Positions 46,111 through 55,296 of a DNA stretch of 64,000 nucleotides are shown piece by piece; positions within the stretch are counted from its first letter, which is position 1, and each line of letters opens with the position of its first letter. A program made the position numbers and the translations under genes. The stretch is from NCBI RefSeq assembly GCF_006546825.1, contig NZ_VICC01000004.1, positions 248,001 to 312,000 on the forward strand, read 5' to 3'. The DNA is from Actinomyces oris. GTDB lineage: Bacteria; Actinomycetota; Actinomycetes; Actinomycetales; Actinomycetaceae. The notes under the pieces are model-generated. The model had not been told where the DNA came from. It worked only from the letters and a program-made list of their open reading frames with translations, and did not search any database.

Positions 46111-46153
46111 GTCGCGCGTTCGAGGGGTAAAGGGTGTGAACGCGCGACCTAAG
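46106..46153 (-). terminator. Hairpin between the IS and sdhB
   Basis: CTTAGGTCGCGCGTTC pairs perfectly over 16 bp with GAACGCGCGACCTAAG around a 16-base loop. On the minus strand it lies 40 bases after the sdhB stop and may end the sdh operon. It overlaps the right end of the IS. Confidence 0.55.
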
Positions 46154-46193
46154 GTACGAACTCGCGGATGCGTCCCTACTTGTGCGATGGGCC

Positions 46194-46949
46194 CTAGTCG
46201 TCGTGGGTCGCCCCGCGCAGACCGGCGCGCAGCACCTCCCGGTTGAGCAGTGCGATCGCCTCGATCGGGATCCCCGCCGGGCACGCCGGCAGGCACTCGC
46301 CGAACTCAGAGCACGGCCCGAAGAACGCATCGAGCTCCCGCGTCATCGCCCGAGCCCGGCGGCCCCGTTCCATGCGACCGGCCGGCATGAGCGACAGGTG
46401 CGCCAGCTTCGCCCCCGCGAAGAGCGCCGCCGCCCCGTTCGGGCAAGCCGCCACACAGGCCCCGCAGCCGATGCAGGCGGCGAAGTCCAGAGCCCGCTCC
46501 GCCTGCAGGTGCCCCTGGGCGACGTCGTCGGCGTCCGGTGCGGTCCCCGCGGCCACGTCCACGGTCCCGCCCGCCCGGATGAGCTCGTCGAGTGCCGTGC
46601 GGTCCACCACCAGGTCCCGGATGACCGGGAAGGCCGCCGACCTCCACGGCTCCAACCGGAAGCGCGTGACCCCCGGGAAGGCCCGCAGGTGCTGACGGCA
46701 GGCCGGCGTCGTGTCCAGCGGCCCGTGCGGCACCCCGTTGACGAGGAAGCCGCAGGCCCCGCACACCCCCTCCCGGCAGTCCGACTCGAAGACCACCGGC
46801 TCGCCGCCGTCCTCAATGATCTGGTCGTTGAGGCGGTCGAGCAGCTCCAGCAGACTCATCTGCGGCTCGGCGTCCTCCACCACGTGGCTCTCGAAGAAAC
46901 CCCGCGCCCGCGGCCCGTCCTGCCGCCAGATCTCCAGCTCGATCCTCAT
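46194..46949 (-). CDS. sdhB: Succinate dehydrogenase / fumarate reductase iron-sulfur subunit
   Basis: 251 residues from the ATG at 46949, which overlaps the sdhA stop. The [2Fe-2S] cluster region is CREGVCGACGF with the later Cys in TPACRQH. The C-terminal part has CIGCGACVAACPNGAAALF and CSEFGECLPACPAGIPIEAI for the [4Fe-4S] and [3Fe-4S] clusters. It carries electrons from the flavoprotein SdhA to the membrane subunit SdhC. Last gene of the sdhCAB operon, followed by a hairpin. Confidence 0.94.
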   Translation of the reverse strand: MRIELEIWRQDGPRARGFFESHVVEDAEPQMSLLELLDRLNDQIIEDGGEPVVFESDCREGVCGACGFLVNGVPHGPLDTTPACRQHLRAFPGVTRFRLEPWRSAAFPVIRDLVVDRTALDELIRAGGTVDVAAGTAPDADDVAQGHLQAERALDFAACIGCGACVAACPNGAAALFAGAKLAHLSLMPAGRMERGRRARAMTRELDAFFGPCSEFGECLPACPAGIPIEAIALLNREVLRAGLRGATHDD

Positions 46950-48907
46950 CGGTAGTCCCTCACCTGCATGGGCACCAGCGAGAAGCTCAGTGGCTCCGTG
47001 CGGCGCGTGTGCCCGCCGTCGTCCCCGGTCTGCCAAGCCGATACCGAGCACCAGGTCTTGTCATTGCGTTGGGCCTCGCCGCCCTGGGTCGCATACTCCT
47101 CGCGGAAGTGGGCGCCGGCGGACTCGCGCCGGTCCAGGGCGTCGAGGACCATGACCTCCGCCAGCTCCAGGAAGTCGGCGACCCGCAGCGCCTTCTCCAG
47201 CTCCTGGTTGAGGCGCGCCTGGCCACCGACCACGGTGACGTCGGCCCAGAACTCCTCGCGCAGGGCGCGCACCTCCTCCAGGGCGCGCAGCAGTCCCGCC
47301 TCGGAGCGGCTGACCCCGCAGCCGGCGTAGAGGACCTCACCCAGTCGGCGGTGGAACCACACCGGACGGTGGGTCCCGCCCACCGCCATGAGCGCCTCAA
47401 TGCGCTCGCGGGTGTCGGCCACGGCCTGGAGCGCCTCCGGTGCGTCGGGGCTCAGGGGCTTGCTGCCCACCAGCCCGGCCAGGTAGTTCGGCACGGCCAG
47501 TGGCAGCACGAACCATCCGTCCACGCTGGCACTCAGCAGCGAGTTCGCCCCCAGGCGGTTGGCGCCGTGGTAGTTGTTCGAGGCCTCCCCGCCCACGAAC
47601 AGTCCCGGGATGGTGGACATCTGGTCGAAGTCCACCCACAGCCCTCCCATCGTGAAGTGGGCTCCCGGGGCGATGCGCATGGGCACCTCGTAGGGGTCCT
47701 CCCCGGTGGCATCGAGGTACATCTCGAACAGGTTGCCGTAGCGCGAGGCGATGGTCTCCTTGCCCAACCGCTCCAGCGCGTCGCGGAAGTCGAGGTAGAC
47801 CGAGTTGCGCAGCGGCCCGACGCCGCGGCCGGACTCGATCTGCTCGCGGGCGTTGCGCGAGGCCACGTCGCGCGGGGTGAGGTTGCCGAAGGCCGGGTAC
47901 TTGCGCTCCAGGTAGTAGTCGCGCTCGTCCTCGGGGATCTCGTTCGGGGCCCGCTCGTCCCCGGGGCACACGGGCACCCAGATGCGCCCGTCGTTGCGCA
48001 GCGACTCGCTCATGAGCGTCGTCTTGGACTGCCAGTGGGAGCTCACCGGCAGCGCCGTGGGATGGAACTGCACCATGCAGGCCGAGGCGAAGGCCGCCCC
48101 ACGCCGGTGGGCGCGCCAGGTGGCAGTGGCGTTAGAGGCCATGGCCAGGGTCGAGTAGTGGTAGACGCTGCCGTAGCCGCCGGTGGCCAGCACGACGGCG
48201 TGCGCGGTGTGGGCCTGTACCTCGCCGGAGAGCAGGTCTCGGGTGACGATGCCCTGTGCGCGGGAGTCGGCCACGATGAGATCGAGCATCTCGGTGCGGG
48301 TGTGCATGCGGACGCTCCCGGCAGCGACCTGCTCCTGGAGGGCCTGGGCGCAGGCGATCTCCAGCTGCTGGCCGGTCTGTCCGCGCGTGTAGTAGGTGCG
48401 TGAGACCTGCACCCCGCCGAAGGAGCGGGTGGCGAGCTGGCCGCCGTACTCGCGGGCGAAGGGCGCCCCGATCGCCTCCATGTGGTCGATGACCCGGCCG
48501 GACTCCAGCCCCAGGCGCACGACGTCGGCCTCCCGTCCCCGGTAGTCCCCGCCCTTGACGGTGTCCTTGACGAAGCGCGCCAGGGAGTCGCCGTCGACCT
48601 TGCGGGCCCTGGCGGCGTTGATCCCACCCTGCGCGGCCACCGAGTGGGCGCGCCGCGGGGCGTCGTGCAGGCTGAAGCACTCCACCCGGTAACCCAGGCG
48701 CCCCAGGGTTGCCGCCGCCCCGGCGCCGGCCAGCCCGGTGCCCACCACGATGACGGTTAGCTTGCGGCGGTTGGCGGGATTGACCAGGCGGTACTCGTCG
48801 CGCCGGCGCTCCCAGGCCTGCTCGGGCGGACAGTCCGGCAGGTGCGCATCCAGGTCCTCACCGACGTCGTACAGGCCGCCGACGGCCCCCGGCGTACTCG
48901 CGCTCAT
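46946..48907 (-). CDS. sdhA: Succinate dehydrogenase / fumarate reductase flavoprotein subunit
   Basis: 653 residues from the ATG at 48907. FAD-binding VIVVGTGLAGAGAAATLGRLGYRVECF is followed by HSVAAQGGINAAR, where the His that carries FAD covalently is expected. The active site includes CMVQFHPTALPVSSHWQSKTTLMSESLRNDGR, and the C-terminal half has GAHFTMGGLWVDFDQMSTIPGLFVGGEASNNYHGANRLGANSL. The sequence matches the actinobacterial type that couples to menaquinone. It overlaps both sdhC and sdhB by a few bases, so translation is coupled. Confidence 0.94.
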   Translation of the reverse strand: MSASTPGAVGGLYDVGEDLDAHLPDCPPEQAWERRRDEYRLVNPANRRKLTVIVVGTGLAGAGAAATLGRLGYRVECFSLHDAPRRAHSVAAQGGINAARARKVDGDSLARFVKDTVKGGDYRGREADVVRLGLESGRVIDHMEAIGAPFAREYGGQLATRSFGGVQVSRTYYTRGQTGQQLEIACAQALQEQVAAGSVRMHTRTEMLDLIVADSRAQGIVTRDLLSGEVQAHTAHAVVLATGGYGSVYHYSTLAMASNATATWRAHRRGAAFASACMVQFHPTALPVSSHWQSKTTLMSESLRNDGRIWVPVCPGDERAPNEIPEDERDYYLERKYPAFGNLTPRDVASRNAREQIESGRGVGPLRNSVYLDFRDALERLGKETIASRYGNLFEMYLDATGEDPYEVPMRIAPGAHFTMGGLWVDFDQMSTIPGLFVGGEASNNYHGANRLGANSLLSASVDGWFVLPLAVPNYLAGLVGSKPLSPDAPEALQAVADTRERIEALMAVGGTHRPVWFHRRLGEVLYAGCGVSRSEAGLLRALEEVRALREEFWADVTVVGGQARLNQELEKALRVADFLELAEVMVLDALDRRESAGAHFREEYATQGGEAQRNDKTWCSVSAWQTGDDGGHTRRTEPLSFSLVPMQVRDYR

Positions 48908-49683
48908 CCGATCACCCCCGTGCAGATGAGCACCGGCAGCAGGCCGTTGACGACGGCGACGGCCAGGGCCACGCCCAGGGCGAGGGCGCGGCAGGCCTTG
49001 CGCAGCCTGGGGCCGGTGCCGCCCAGGTCGATGACCACGTTCCACAGGCCCTGCGCCAGATGGAGGGAGAGTGCCAGCATGACCAGGCTGTAGAAGAGCG
49101 CCATGCCGGGGCGCGACAGGCTTGCCACGAGGTTGTGGTAGGCGCTGACCTGCAGCTCGCCGTTCGACGTCGTCGGCGCCTGAAAGCTCTCAGGGGCGAT
49201 GAGGCGGCCGATGGTCAGGTCGAGGACGTGGATGAGGACGAAGACCCCGATGAGGACGCCGGTCGCCAGCATGGAACGGGCGCCGATGGTGCGGGCGGGC
49301 AGGGCTCGGCGCCGGAAGGCCCCGCGAGCGCTCCTCGCCCGGCGCCACAGCGCGATTCCCGCAGCCATGTGCGCCACGACGCAGGCCCCCAGGGCCAGGC
49401 GCATCGCCCACAGGAGCCCCTCGTGCGGCAGGAGCGGGTAGGCGACCTGCCGCAGCCAGGCGGCGTAGCCGTTGAAGGCGTGCGGGCCTGCGAGAACCTT
49501 GAGGTTGCCGACCATGTGGACCACGACGAACAGGGCCATGATCGTGCCGGTGATCGCCATCGTCGCCTTGAGGACGCGCTGTGAGGCCCACACGGGGGTG
49601 CGGCGCCTGCGCCGGGGCGGCAGCGCGTCGCCAACAGGCTGAGCAGCCTCGGGGACATGGGCGGCCGTGGATGTCGCAGCCAT
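48904..49683 (-). CDS. sdhC: Succinate dehydrogenase membrane cytochrome b subunit, five-helix type
   Basis: 259 residues from the ATG at 49683 (GGAGGGGAGG upstream). Five hydrophobic helices, as in the Bacillus and mycobacterial-type single membrane subunit with two hemes; no SdhD follows. Histidines in helices (FVVVHMVGN, ACVVAHMAAG, LIHVLDL and HLAQGLWNV) are placed as heme ligands. It links the dehydrogenase to menaquinone. A polar, Arg-rich N-terminus precedes the first helix. First gene of the operon; the promoter should lie in the 180 bases upstream. Confidence 0.9.
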   Translation of the reverse strand: MAATSTAAHVPEAAQPVGDALPPRRRRRTPVWASQRVLKATMAITGTIMALFVVVHMVGNLKVLAGPHAFNGYAAWLRQVAYPLLPHEGLLWAMRLALGACVVAHMAAGIALWRRARSARGAFRRRALPARTIGARSMLATGVLIGVFVLIHVLDLTIGRLIAPESFQAPTTSNGELQVSAYHNLVASLSRPGMALFYSLVMLALSLHLAQGLWNVVIDLGGTGPRLRKACRALALGVALAVAVVNGLLPVLICTGVIG

Positions 49684-49787
49684 CTGTCCTCCCCTCCATT
49701 GCGTAGAACAACCCATCACTATGATAACGAACACTGTGGTGCTGGTGTGGGGAATGCACCGTGTCCTTCGGGGGTCGTCGGACGCGA

Positions 49788-49824
49788 CCGGCCGCCTTCC
49801 GCGGTTGAGGCGGAAGACGGCCGG
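49788..49824 (-). terminator. Hairpin after dapD
   Basis: CCGGCCGCCTTCCGC pairs with GCGGAAGACGGCCGG with one mismatch across a 7-base loop, 42 bases after the dapD stop on the minus strand. No T-run. Confidence 0.55.
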
Positions 49825-49865
49825 TACGAGAAGCGCGGCGGCGGGGGAGTCGGAGAAGAGGATCC

Positions 49866-50849
49866 TTACTTGCCGGCGTGCTGCGTCGAGCCCAGCTCGA
49901 TGCTCTTGCCGCCGCGGGCCAGGGCCTCGACGGCGCCGGACTGGGAGTTGCGGCGGAACAGGACGTTGGAAGCGCCGGCCAGCTCACGGGCCGGGACCAC
50001 GCGCGGCTCCTTGAACAGGCCGTGGTTGCCGGGCACCACGCCGCCCTGCGGCATGAGGGAGACCTTCGTGCCGGCCGTCAGGTACAGGCCGGCCTCGACG
50101 ACGCAGTCGTCACCCAGCGGGATCCCGAGCCCCGAGTTCGCCCCCAGCAGGCAGCGCTTGCCCAGGGCCACGCGCTGGCGCCCACCGCCCGAGAGCATGC
50201 CCATTGTGGAGGCGCCGCCGCCGACGTCGGAGCCGTCGCCGATGACGACCCCCTGGGAGATGCGGCCCTCGACCATGGAGCGCCCCAGCGTCCCGGCGTT
50301 GTAGTTGACGAAACCGGCGTGCATGACCGTGGTGCCCTCGGACAGGTAGGCGCCCAGGCGCACGTTCGCGCCGTTGCCGATGCGCACCCCCGAGGGCAGC
50401 ACGTAGTCAGTCATGCGGGGGAACTTGTCCACCGAGTGCACCTGGATGGGGCGCCCCACGGCGGCGCGCAGGCGCATGCGGGTGGTTTCGAAGTCCTCGG
50501 TGCGGCAGGGGCCGGCGGAGGTCCACACCACGTTGGGCAGGCGGGAGAAGATCCCGTCCAGGTTGACGGTGTTGGGGTGGGCCAGGCGGTGGGACAGCAT
50601 GTGCAGGCGCAGGTAGGCGCCGGCCACGGTCTGGGGGGCGTCGTCGAGGTCGGCCCAGGTGCGCACCACGGTGGTGTGGACGCCGCGGGCCTCATCGCGC
50701 CGCTCCATGGCGCTCAGGGAGGCCAGGAGGTCGGCGTGCCCCTCCTCGGGCTCGTCGCCGAGAACCGGTCGGGGGTACCACACGTCGAGGGTGTTGCCGT
50801 CGTCGGTCACGGTCGCCAGGCCGAGACCCCATGCGCTGCGAGTCGTCAT
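49866..50849 (-). CDS. dapD: Tetrahydrodipicolinate N-succinyltransferase
   Basis: 327 residues. The C-terminal half is a left-handed beta-helix with hexapeptide turns ([59 protein letters not shown]). The N-terminal domain and the segment [42 protein letters not shown] match the actinobacterial DapD family. It transfers succinyl from succinyl-CoA to tetrahydrodipicolinate in meso-DAP and lysine synthesis. dapC, which acts next, is at 37359. It is divergent from a phosphatase gene. Confidence 0.94.
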   Translation of the reverse strand: MTTRSAWGLGLATVTDDGNTLDVWYPRPVLGDEPEEGHADLLASLSAMERRDEARGVHTTVVRTWADLDDAPQTVAGAYLRLHMLSHRLAHPNTVNLDGIFSRLPNVVWTSAGPCRTEDFETTRMRLRAAVGRPIQVHSVDKFPRMTDYVLPSGVRIGNGANVRLGAYLSEGTTVMHAGFVNYNAGTLGRSMVEGRISQGVVIGDGSDVGGGASTMGMLSGGGRQRVALGKRCLLGANSGLGIPLGDDCVVEAGLYLTAGTKVSLMPQGGVVPGNHGLFKEPRVVPARELAGASNVLFRRNSQSGAVEALARGGKSIELGSTQHAGK

Positions 50850-50909
50850 GGGAACACCCTACGGTCCCTGGTGGCTGACCGTTGCCGGTGGGCGTGCGAG
50901 AATCACCGC

Positions 50910-51650
50910 ATGGCGCGCACGACGATCCACCTCATGCGGCACGGCGAGGTGCACAACCCAGGCGGCATCCTCTATGGCCGTCTGCCCGGGTACCACCTGT
51001 CCACCCTGGGGCACCAGATGGCCCAGCAGGTCGCCGACGTCCTGTCCGCCTCCGGGCACGACATCACCCGGGTCATCACCTCACCCCTGGAGCGGGCCCG
51101 GGAGACCGGCGCCCCCACCGCCGCCGCCTTCGGCCTGGCGCCGACAACGGATCCTCGCCTCATCGAGGCCGGCAACTCCTTCGAGGGCGTGGCCGTCAAC
51201 CGCAACCGCTGGATCCTGGCCCAGCCCACCTACTGGTCCAGCTACGTCAACCCGCTGCGCCCCTCCTGGGGCGAGCCCTACCGGGAGATCGTCGAGCGCA
51301 TGCGCGGCGCCGTCGTCTCCGCGCTCGACCTTGCCGAGGGCCACGAGGCGCTCCTCGTCTCCCACCAGCTGCCTGTCTGGTCGCTGCGCCTCTTCCTGGA
51401 GGGCCGCCCCCTGGCCCACGACCCGCGCCGCCGCCAGTGCGCCCTGGCCTCCCTGACCTCCCTGACCTTCGAGGACCGCACCCTGGTGGGGCTGGCCTAC
51501 TGGGAGCCGGCCGGCGACTTGCTGCGACAGGCCCGCGACATGGTGCCCGGCACCTCCTCCGCCCAGACCGCGGGCAGTGTCAGCCCCGGCAGCCCCGGCA
51601 GTTCTGCCGGCCCCGTCGGCCCCGCCGGGCACGCCGAGGCGGCCCGGTGA
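50910..51650 (+). CDS. Histidine phosphatase family protein (phosphoglycerate mutase-like)
   Basis: 246 residues from the ATG at 50910. The phosphohistidine motif RHGE is at the N-terminus (IHLMRHGEVHNP). VITSPLERARETGAPTA and the second histidine in EALLVSHQLPVWSLRLFL complete the active site. The C-terminal 35 residues are a Ser/Gly/Pro/Ala-rich tail and probably unstructured. Likely a phosphatase rather than a glycolytic mutase. It is translationally coupled (GTGA overlap) to the next gene. Confidence 0.85.
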   Translation: MARTTIHLMRHGEVHNPGGILYGRLPGYHLSTLGHQMAQQVADVLSASGHDITRVITSPLERARETGAPTAAAFGLAPTTDPRLIEAGNSFEGVAVNRNRWILAQPTYWSSYVNPLRPSWGEPYREIVERMRGAVVSALDLAEGHEALLVSHQLPVWSLRLFLEGRPLAHDPRRRQCALASLTSLTFEDRTLVGLAYWEPAGDLLRQARDMVPGTSSAQTAGSVSPGSPGSSAGPVGPAGHAEAAR

Positions 51651-52417
51651 CCCAGCAGCCGCCCTCGCGCCCGCTCGGCGGCGAGGTCGTGCGCACTGGC
51701 CCGCCCGGTAAGGTCAGCCGCCCCGGCCGCGCCCGCCCCGCCCCGCGCCGCCCCTGGACCGGACAGGACTTCGTGTGGTGGCACACCGCCGCCGTCCTGA
51801 CCGCCACCCGCCAGGGCTGCCGCCCCAACCCGGTCTCACCGACCATCGACCCCGTGCGCCCCGCCCTGGGATCCGGGGAGGTCATGCTGGCCACCTGCGA
51901 CGCCGAGCTGCTCATGTGGCGGCGCGGGGACGCCACCTACAACCCCTCCCGGGGCTTCTTCCTGGCGGGCGGCCCCGTCGGCCTGGCCCTGACGGCCGCC
52001 TTCTTCGGCGGACAGGCCTACCTCAACCACCGGCGACGACGCGCCGCCGAGGCCGACGCCGTCGAGAAGTGGCGCCACCTGGCCGGCGCCCGCCTGAGTG
52101 TGTCCACCCACGGCATCTACCTGGGCACGGGGGAGGGCGTCATGCCCATCTCCTACGCCGACATCCAGGAGGTCCAGCTCACCGCCACCGGTGAGATCGT
52201 CGTCGCCGCCGCCAACGCCTCCGGCTCGGTGCGCCTGAAGATCCGGGCCCAGTGGGCCGAGCTCGTCCTCATCCTGTGGTCGGTGCGCTACATGCCCGAG
52301 CACCCCCAGCTCGTCGGGCGCACCTGGATCCCCGGTGACTGGCTCATCCACGCCGCCGCCCACGGCTACGACGTCGACACCACCCCCTGGCCGCAGGCCC
52401 GCCCCGCCCTGCCCTGA
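51647..52417 (+). CDS. Conserved hypothetical membrane-associated protein
   Basis: 256 residues from a GTG overlapping the phosphatase stop. A basic N-terminus of 45 residues leads into a domain with one hydrophobic stretch (FFLAGGPVGLALTAAFFGGQAYLN) followed by a beta-rich part (RLSVSTHGIYLGTGEGVMPISYADIQEVQLTATGEIVVAAA). That strand pattern, with a W at the end of the helix region, resembles a bacterial PH-like domain, but I would not assign it firmly. Function unknown. The coupling to the phosphatase suggests a shared process. Confidence 0.6.
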   Translation: MTQQPPSRPLGGEVVRTGPPGKVSRPGRARPAPRRPWTGQDFVWWHTAAVLTATRQGCRPNPVSPTIDPVRPALGSGEVMLATCDAELLMWRRGDATYNPSRGFFLAGGPVGLALTAAFFGGQAYLNHRRRRAAEADAVEKWRHLAGARLSVSTHGIYLGTGEGVMPISYADIQEVQLTATGEIVVAAANASGSVRLKIRAQWAELVLILWSVRYMPEHPQLVGRTWIPGDWLIHAAAHGYDVDTTPWPQARPALP

Positions 52418-52462
52418 GGCCGGAGCGCAGAGGCCGGGCCGGCGCGCACCCGTCAGTGCTGG

Positions 52463-52906
52463 TCAGTGTGAGTCGGTCCCGGAGCGGTCGGTCCCGCCCG
52501 TCTCGCCGGTCTCAGGATCCTCGTCAGTTCCGTCATTGCTGGCGTCGGGAGCGCCGGTGGGCTCTTGCGGGTGGTGCTTGCGACGACGGATGTCCTGCTC
52601 CAGGTCCCTGAGGAACTCCGGGTCGTCGTCGGGCGCCATGGGCCGGGGGCGTTGCGGGCGACGGAAGGTCGTGCCCTCCTTGGAGGACCACACGGTGGGC
52701 TCGATGTAGCCGCCGCGCTCCTCAGCGGCCTTGACCCGCGAGAAGATGATCCAGGCGATCGGGCCGATGGTCGGGAACAGGACGACCAGGGTGATCCACA
52801 GGTACTTCGGCATCCGCGCCGGCATGCTCTCATCCGGCGTGCGTGCGCAGTCCAACAGGGCGTACAGCGTCAGAGCGAACACCAGGACGATGAGGACGAT
52901 ACGCAT
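52463..52906 (-). CDS. PLD-nuclease N-terminal domain-like small membrane protein
   Basis: 147 residues. The first 60 residues have two hydrophobic helices around a conserved loop: VLIVLVFALTLYALLDCARTPDE and PKYLWITLVVLFPTIGPIAWIIFSRV. This is the PLDc_N-type module, which anchors proteins in the membrane and is common as a stand-alone protein in actinobacteria. The rest is charged and rich in Arg, Glu and Thr/Asp, and likely disordered in the cytoplasm. Role unknown. It converges on the preceding gene and is divergent from menE. Confidence 0.75.
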   Translation of the reverse strand: MRIVLIVLVFALTLYALLDCARTPDESMPARMPKYLWITLVVLFPTIGPIAWIIFSRVKAAEERGGYIEPTVWSSKEGTTFRRPQRPRPMAPDDDPEFLRDLEQDIRRRKHHPQEPTGAPDASNDGTDEDPETGETGGTDRSGTDSH

Positions 52907-53015
52907 GGGCCAACCCTAACCGAGCCGGAGAGCCCCGTAGACCCCTCACCTGCCCGAACCCTCTCGGTGCCCCCGCCTCGTCCCCAGCCGGCCGGGGCCG
53001 TGGCACGATCATGGG

Positions 53016-54380
53016 GTGCCCGCCCCGCCCGCCCTCCGCCTCCTGACCGGTGGAACCGCCCCCGACGACGTCGCCGCCCTGCGCACCGCCCTCGCCGAGC
53101 GCCTGGCCCTGCGCGGCCTGCTCACCAGCGCCGATGGCCGCCCCGCCCCCGCCGCCGAGGACAGGCAGGACCGGGCGGGCTTACCACTCCCGTTGCTCGT
53201 CCCCATCGCCCCCGGGGAGGACCCAGCCCAGATCCGCGCCGACCTGGCCCGCCGCATCACCCGCGTCCCCGCGCGCACGGACCTCATCCTGCGCACGTCG
53301 GGCTCCACCACCGGTACCGGCCGACTCATCGCCATGAGCGCCGCCGCCCTTGTGGCCTCCGCCCGCGCCACTCACGCGCGCCTCGGCGGCCCGGGAACCT
53401 GGCTCCTGCCCCTGCCGGCCCACCACGTCGCCGGCCTGCAGATCCTCATCCGTTCCCTGGACGCAGGAACCGAGCCCGTCGTGGTCGACACGAGCTCAGG
53501 ATTCAGCCCGACGGCGCTCGCGGAGGCCCTGAGCTCGGCGCGTCGGTCCACCGGGGCGTCCGCCTCCCGGCTCTACGTCTCCCTGGTCCCCACCCAGCTG
53601 GTGCGCGTCCTGCAGGACCCGCAGGCCCGCCGGGCCCTGGCAGGAGCCGGCGCCGTCCTCCTGGGCGGCGCCGCCGCGGACCCCGCGCTCCTGGACCGGG
53701 CTCGCGGGGCGGGCGTCACCATGGTCACCACCTACGGTATGAGCGAGACTGGCGGGGGCTGTGTCTACAACGGCCGCCCCCTGGAGGGGGTCGAGATCGC
53801 CATCCAGGCCCCCGACGCCGAGGGCGCCGGCCGCATCCTCATCTCCGGTCCCGTCCTGGCCGAGGACTACCTCCACACCCCCGGCCACAGCCCCACAGGC
53901 AGTCCCAACACCGGTGAGGGATTCCACCGCAGCGGCACTAGGCGCGTCCTGGCCACCTCCGACCGCGGCCGGCTGCACCCCGACGGGCGCCTGGAGGTCC
54001 TGGGCCGCCTGGACGACGTCATCATCACCGGGGGCGTCAAGGTCGAGCCCCGCCACGTGGAGGAGGCCCTCACCTGTATCGACGGCGTGGCCGAGGCCTG
54101 CGTCGTCGGCCTGCCCGACGAGCAGTGGGGAAGCACCGTCGTTGCCGCCGTCGTGCTTGAGACGGGGAGGGAGCCGGGCAGCCCGAAGCGGCGGGACGGC
54201 GCCGCCCTGCGCGAGGCGGCCCGCGCCCGGCTGGACGGCGCTCACGCTCCCAAACGGGTCCTCGTCCTGGAGGCCCTGCCGTTGCGCCCCAGCGGGAAGG
54301 TCGACCGGCGCGAGGTCGCCCGGCTCCTTGCCGCGACCACGACAGGTGTGACCGCCGAGCCTTCTACACCAGAGCCCTGA
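53016..54380 (+). CDS. menE: o-Succinylbenzoate-CoA ligase (MenE-like AMP-forming ligase)
   Basis: 454 residues from a GTG at 53016. AMP-binding motif I is LRTSGSTTGTG (about 92-102). VTMVTTYGMSETGGGCVYNG is the second core motif, and GRLDDVIITGGVKVEPRHVEEAL marks the C-terminal hinge; the terminal lysine lies in RPSGKVDRREVA. It activates o-succinylbenzoate with CoA in menaquinone synthesis. Length is typical of short actinobacterial MenE. The menA gene lies nearby (56532), and sdh genes that use menaquinone are in the same window, but the pfkB-type gene between them runs in the opposite direction. The last 17 bases overlap that gene tail to tail. Confidence 0.82.
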   Translation: MPAPPALRLLTGGTAPDDVAALRTALAERLALRGLLTSADGRPAPAAEDRQDRAGLPLPLLVPIAPGEDPAQIRADLARRITRVPARTDLILRTSGSTTGTGRLIAMSAAALVASARATHARLGGPGTWLLPLPAHHVAGLQILIRSLDAGTEPVVVDTSSGFSPTALAEALSSARRSTGASASRLYVSLVPTQLVRVLQDPQARRALAGAGAVLLGGAAADPALLDRARGAGVTMVTTYGMSETGGGCVYNGRPLEGVEIAIQAPDAEGAGRILISGPVLAEDYLHTPGHSPTGSPNTGEGFHRSGTRRVLATSDRGRLHPDGRLEVLGRLDDVIITGGVKVEPRHVEEALTCIDGVAEACVVGLPDEQWGSTVVAAVVLETGREPGSPKRRDGAALREAARARLDGAHAPKRVLVLEALPLRPSGKVDRREVARLLAATTTGVTAEPSTPEP

Positions 54381-55296
54381 TCTCCGCCTCAGTCGGGCAG
54401 GTGGCCGGGCCGAAGTGCGTCACGGTCAAGGCTCCGGCCACATTCGCCCAGCGCAGCGCCGTCGTCAGGTCGATGCCCCGGGCCAGGGCCGCGGCCAGGA
54501 CACCGGAGTGCGCGTCACCGGCCCCGTTGGTGTCCACCGGTGTCACCGGGATGCTTGGAGTATGGTGCGCCGCGCCGCCGTCGGAGAACCAGGAGCCCTG
54601 CTCCCCGGCCCGCACCAGCACCGTGCCGAGCCGACCCGATAGTGCCTCGCAGACGCCGGCGTGGTCACCGGCCTCCACCCGCAGCCCCAGGCGGTCGGCG
54701 AGCAGCCTGGCCTCACGCTCATTGAGAGACCAGACGGGCCCCAGCGCACCGAGGTGCTCCAGCGAGCTCATGGGGACCGAACCAACCATGGGGGAGACGT
54801 CGAACAGTGCCGTGCACCCCGCTCGGGCCTTGGTCAGTCTCCCGGCCAACCGCTCCAGCGCCGTCCTGGAGGCCTCATCGGCCAGGGAGTAGCCGGAGAG
54901 GTAGATGACGTCGTCGCCACTCACCTCCAGGTGGTCGAAGGCATCCACCGGGCCACGAGTCTCGGCCCCGCAGGTGGAGATGAAGGTGCGCTCGGCCCTC
55001 GCATCGGTCATGGCCACGCAGTAGCCCTGGTCGCCGGCTGCGACCGGGCCGACATGATCCACCCCGATCTCCTCCAGGGCCCGCCGGGCCGCCTCGGCGA
55101 AGGGCCCCTCGCCCAGCGGCCCGGCGTACAGGGTCTCGACCCCCATCCGGCGGGCGGCGGCCAGCACGTTGAAGCCACCACCGACCGCCATGGAGGACTC
55201 GTCGGCGAACACGTCCCCGCCGGGCTCGGGAATCGCCTCGATGCGCAAGGTCAGGTCAATGACGACCTGGCCGGTGTGAATGACCCGTCCCATCAT
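54364..55296 (-). CDS. PfkB-family carbohydrate kinase
   Basis: 310 residues; the ATG at 55296 overlaps the stop of the upstream gene (ATGA). A ribokinase-like fold: VVIDLTLRIEAIPEPGGD, the glycine stretch GGGFNVLAAARRMG and near the end PVDTNGAGDAHSGVLAAALARG, where the catalytic Asp of the DTNGAGD motif lies. The substrate is a sugar or nucleoside-like molecule. Together with the ADP-ribosylglycohydrolase gene it makes a two-gene operon, which suggests salvage of a ribosylated metabolite, for instance a nucleoside or an ADP-ribose derivative (inference). Confidence 0.85.
   Translation of the reverse strand: MMGRVIHTGQVVIDLTLRIEAIPEPGGDVFADESSMAVGGGFNVLAAARRMGVETLYAGPLGEGPFAEAARRALEEIGVDHVGPVAAGDQGYCVAMTDARAERTFISTCGAETRGPVDAFDHLEVSGDDVIYLSGYSLADEASRTALERLAGRLTKARAGCTALFDVSPMVGSVPMSSLEHLGALGPVWSLNEREARLLADRLGLRVEAGDHAGVCEALSGRLGTVLVRAGEQGSWFSDGGAAHHTPSIPVTPVDTNGAGDAHSGVLAAALARGIDLTTALRWANVAGALTVTHFGPATCPTEAEIRALV

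Larger units (their letters stand above)
44983..46159 (+). mobile_element. IS481-family insertion sequence with hairpin at its right end
   Basis: The left end TAGGTGTACTGATCGGG (44991-45007) is matched inverted at 46093-46109 with one mismatch. The transposase stop lies inside the right repeat. Outside these, TCGTACCTTAGGT (44983-44995) is matched inverted by ACCTAAGGTACGA (46147-46159). At the right, a 16-bp perfect hairpin (46106-46121 with 46138-46153) is interposed between the inner and outer repeats. No clear target duplication seen. Confidence 0.75.

Noticed and set aside
44983-46159. Composite transposon carrying the methyltransferase.
   Set aside because: Only one IS copy is in the window, and no matching element lies on the far side of the methyltransferase.
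50910-51650. Glycolytic phosphoglycerate mutase.
   Set aside because: The catalytic RHGE is present, but the sequence around it and the disordered tail fit the broad histidine phosphatase family, not GpmA.
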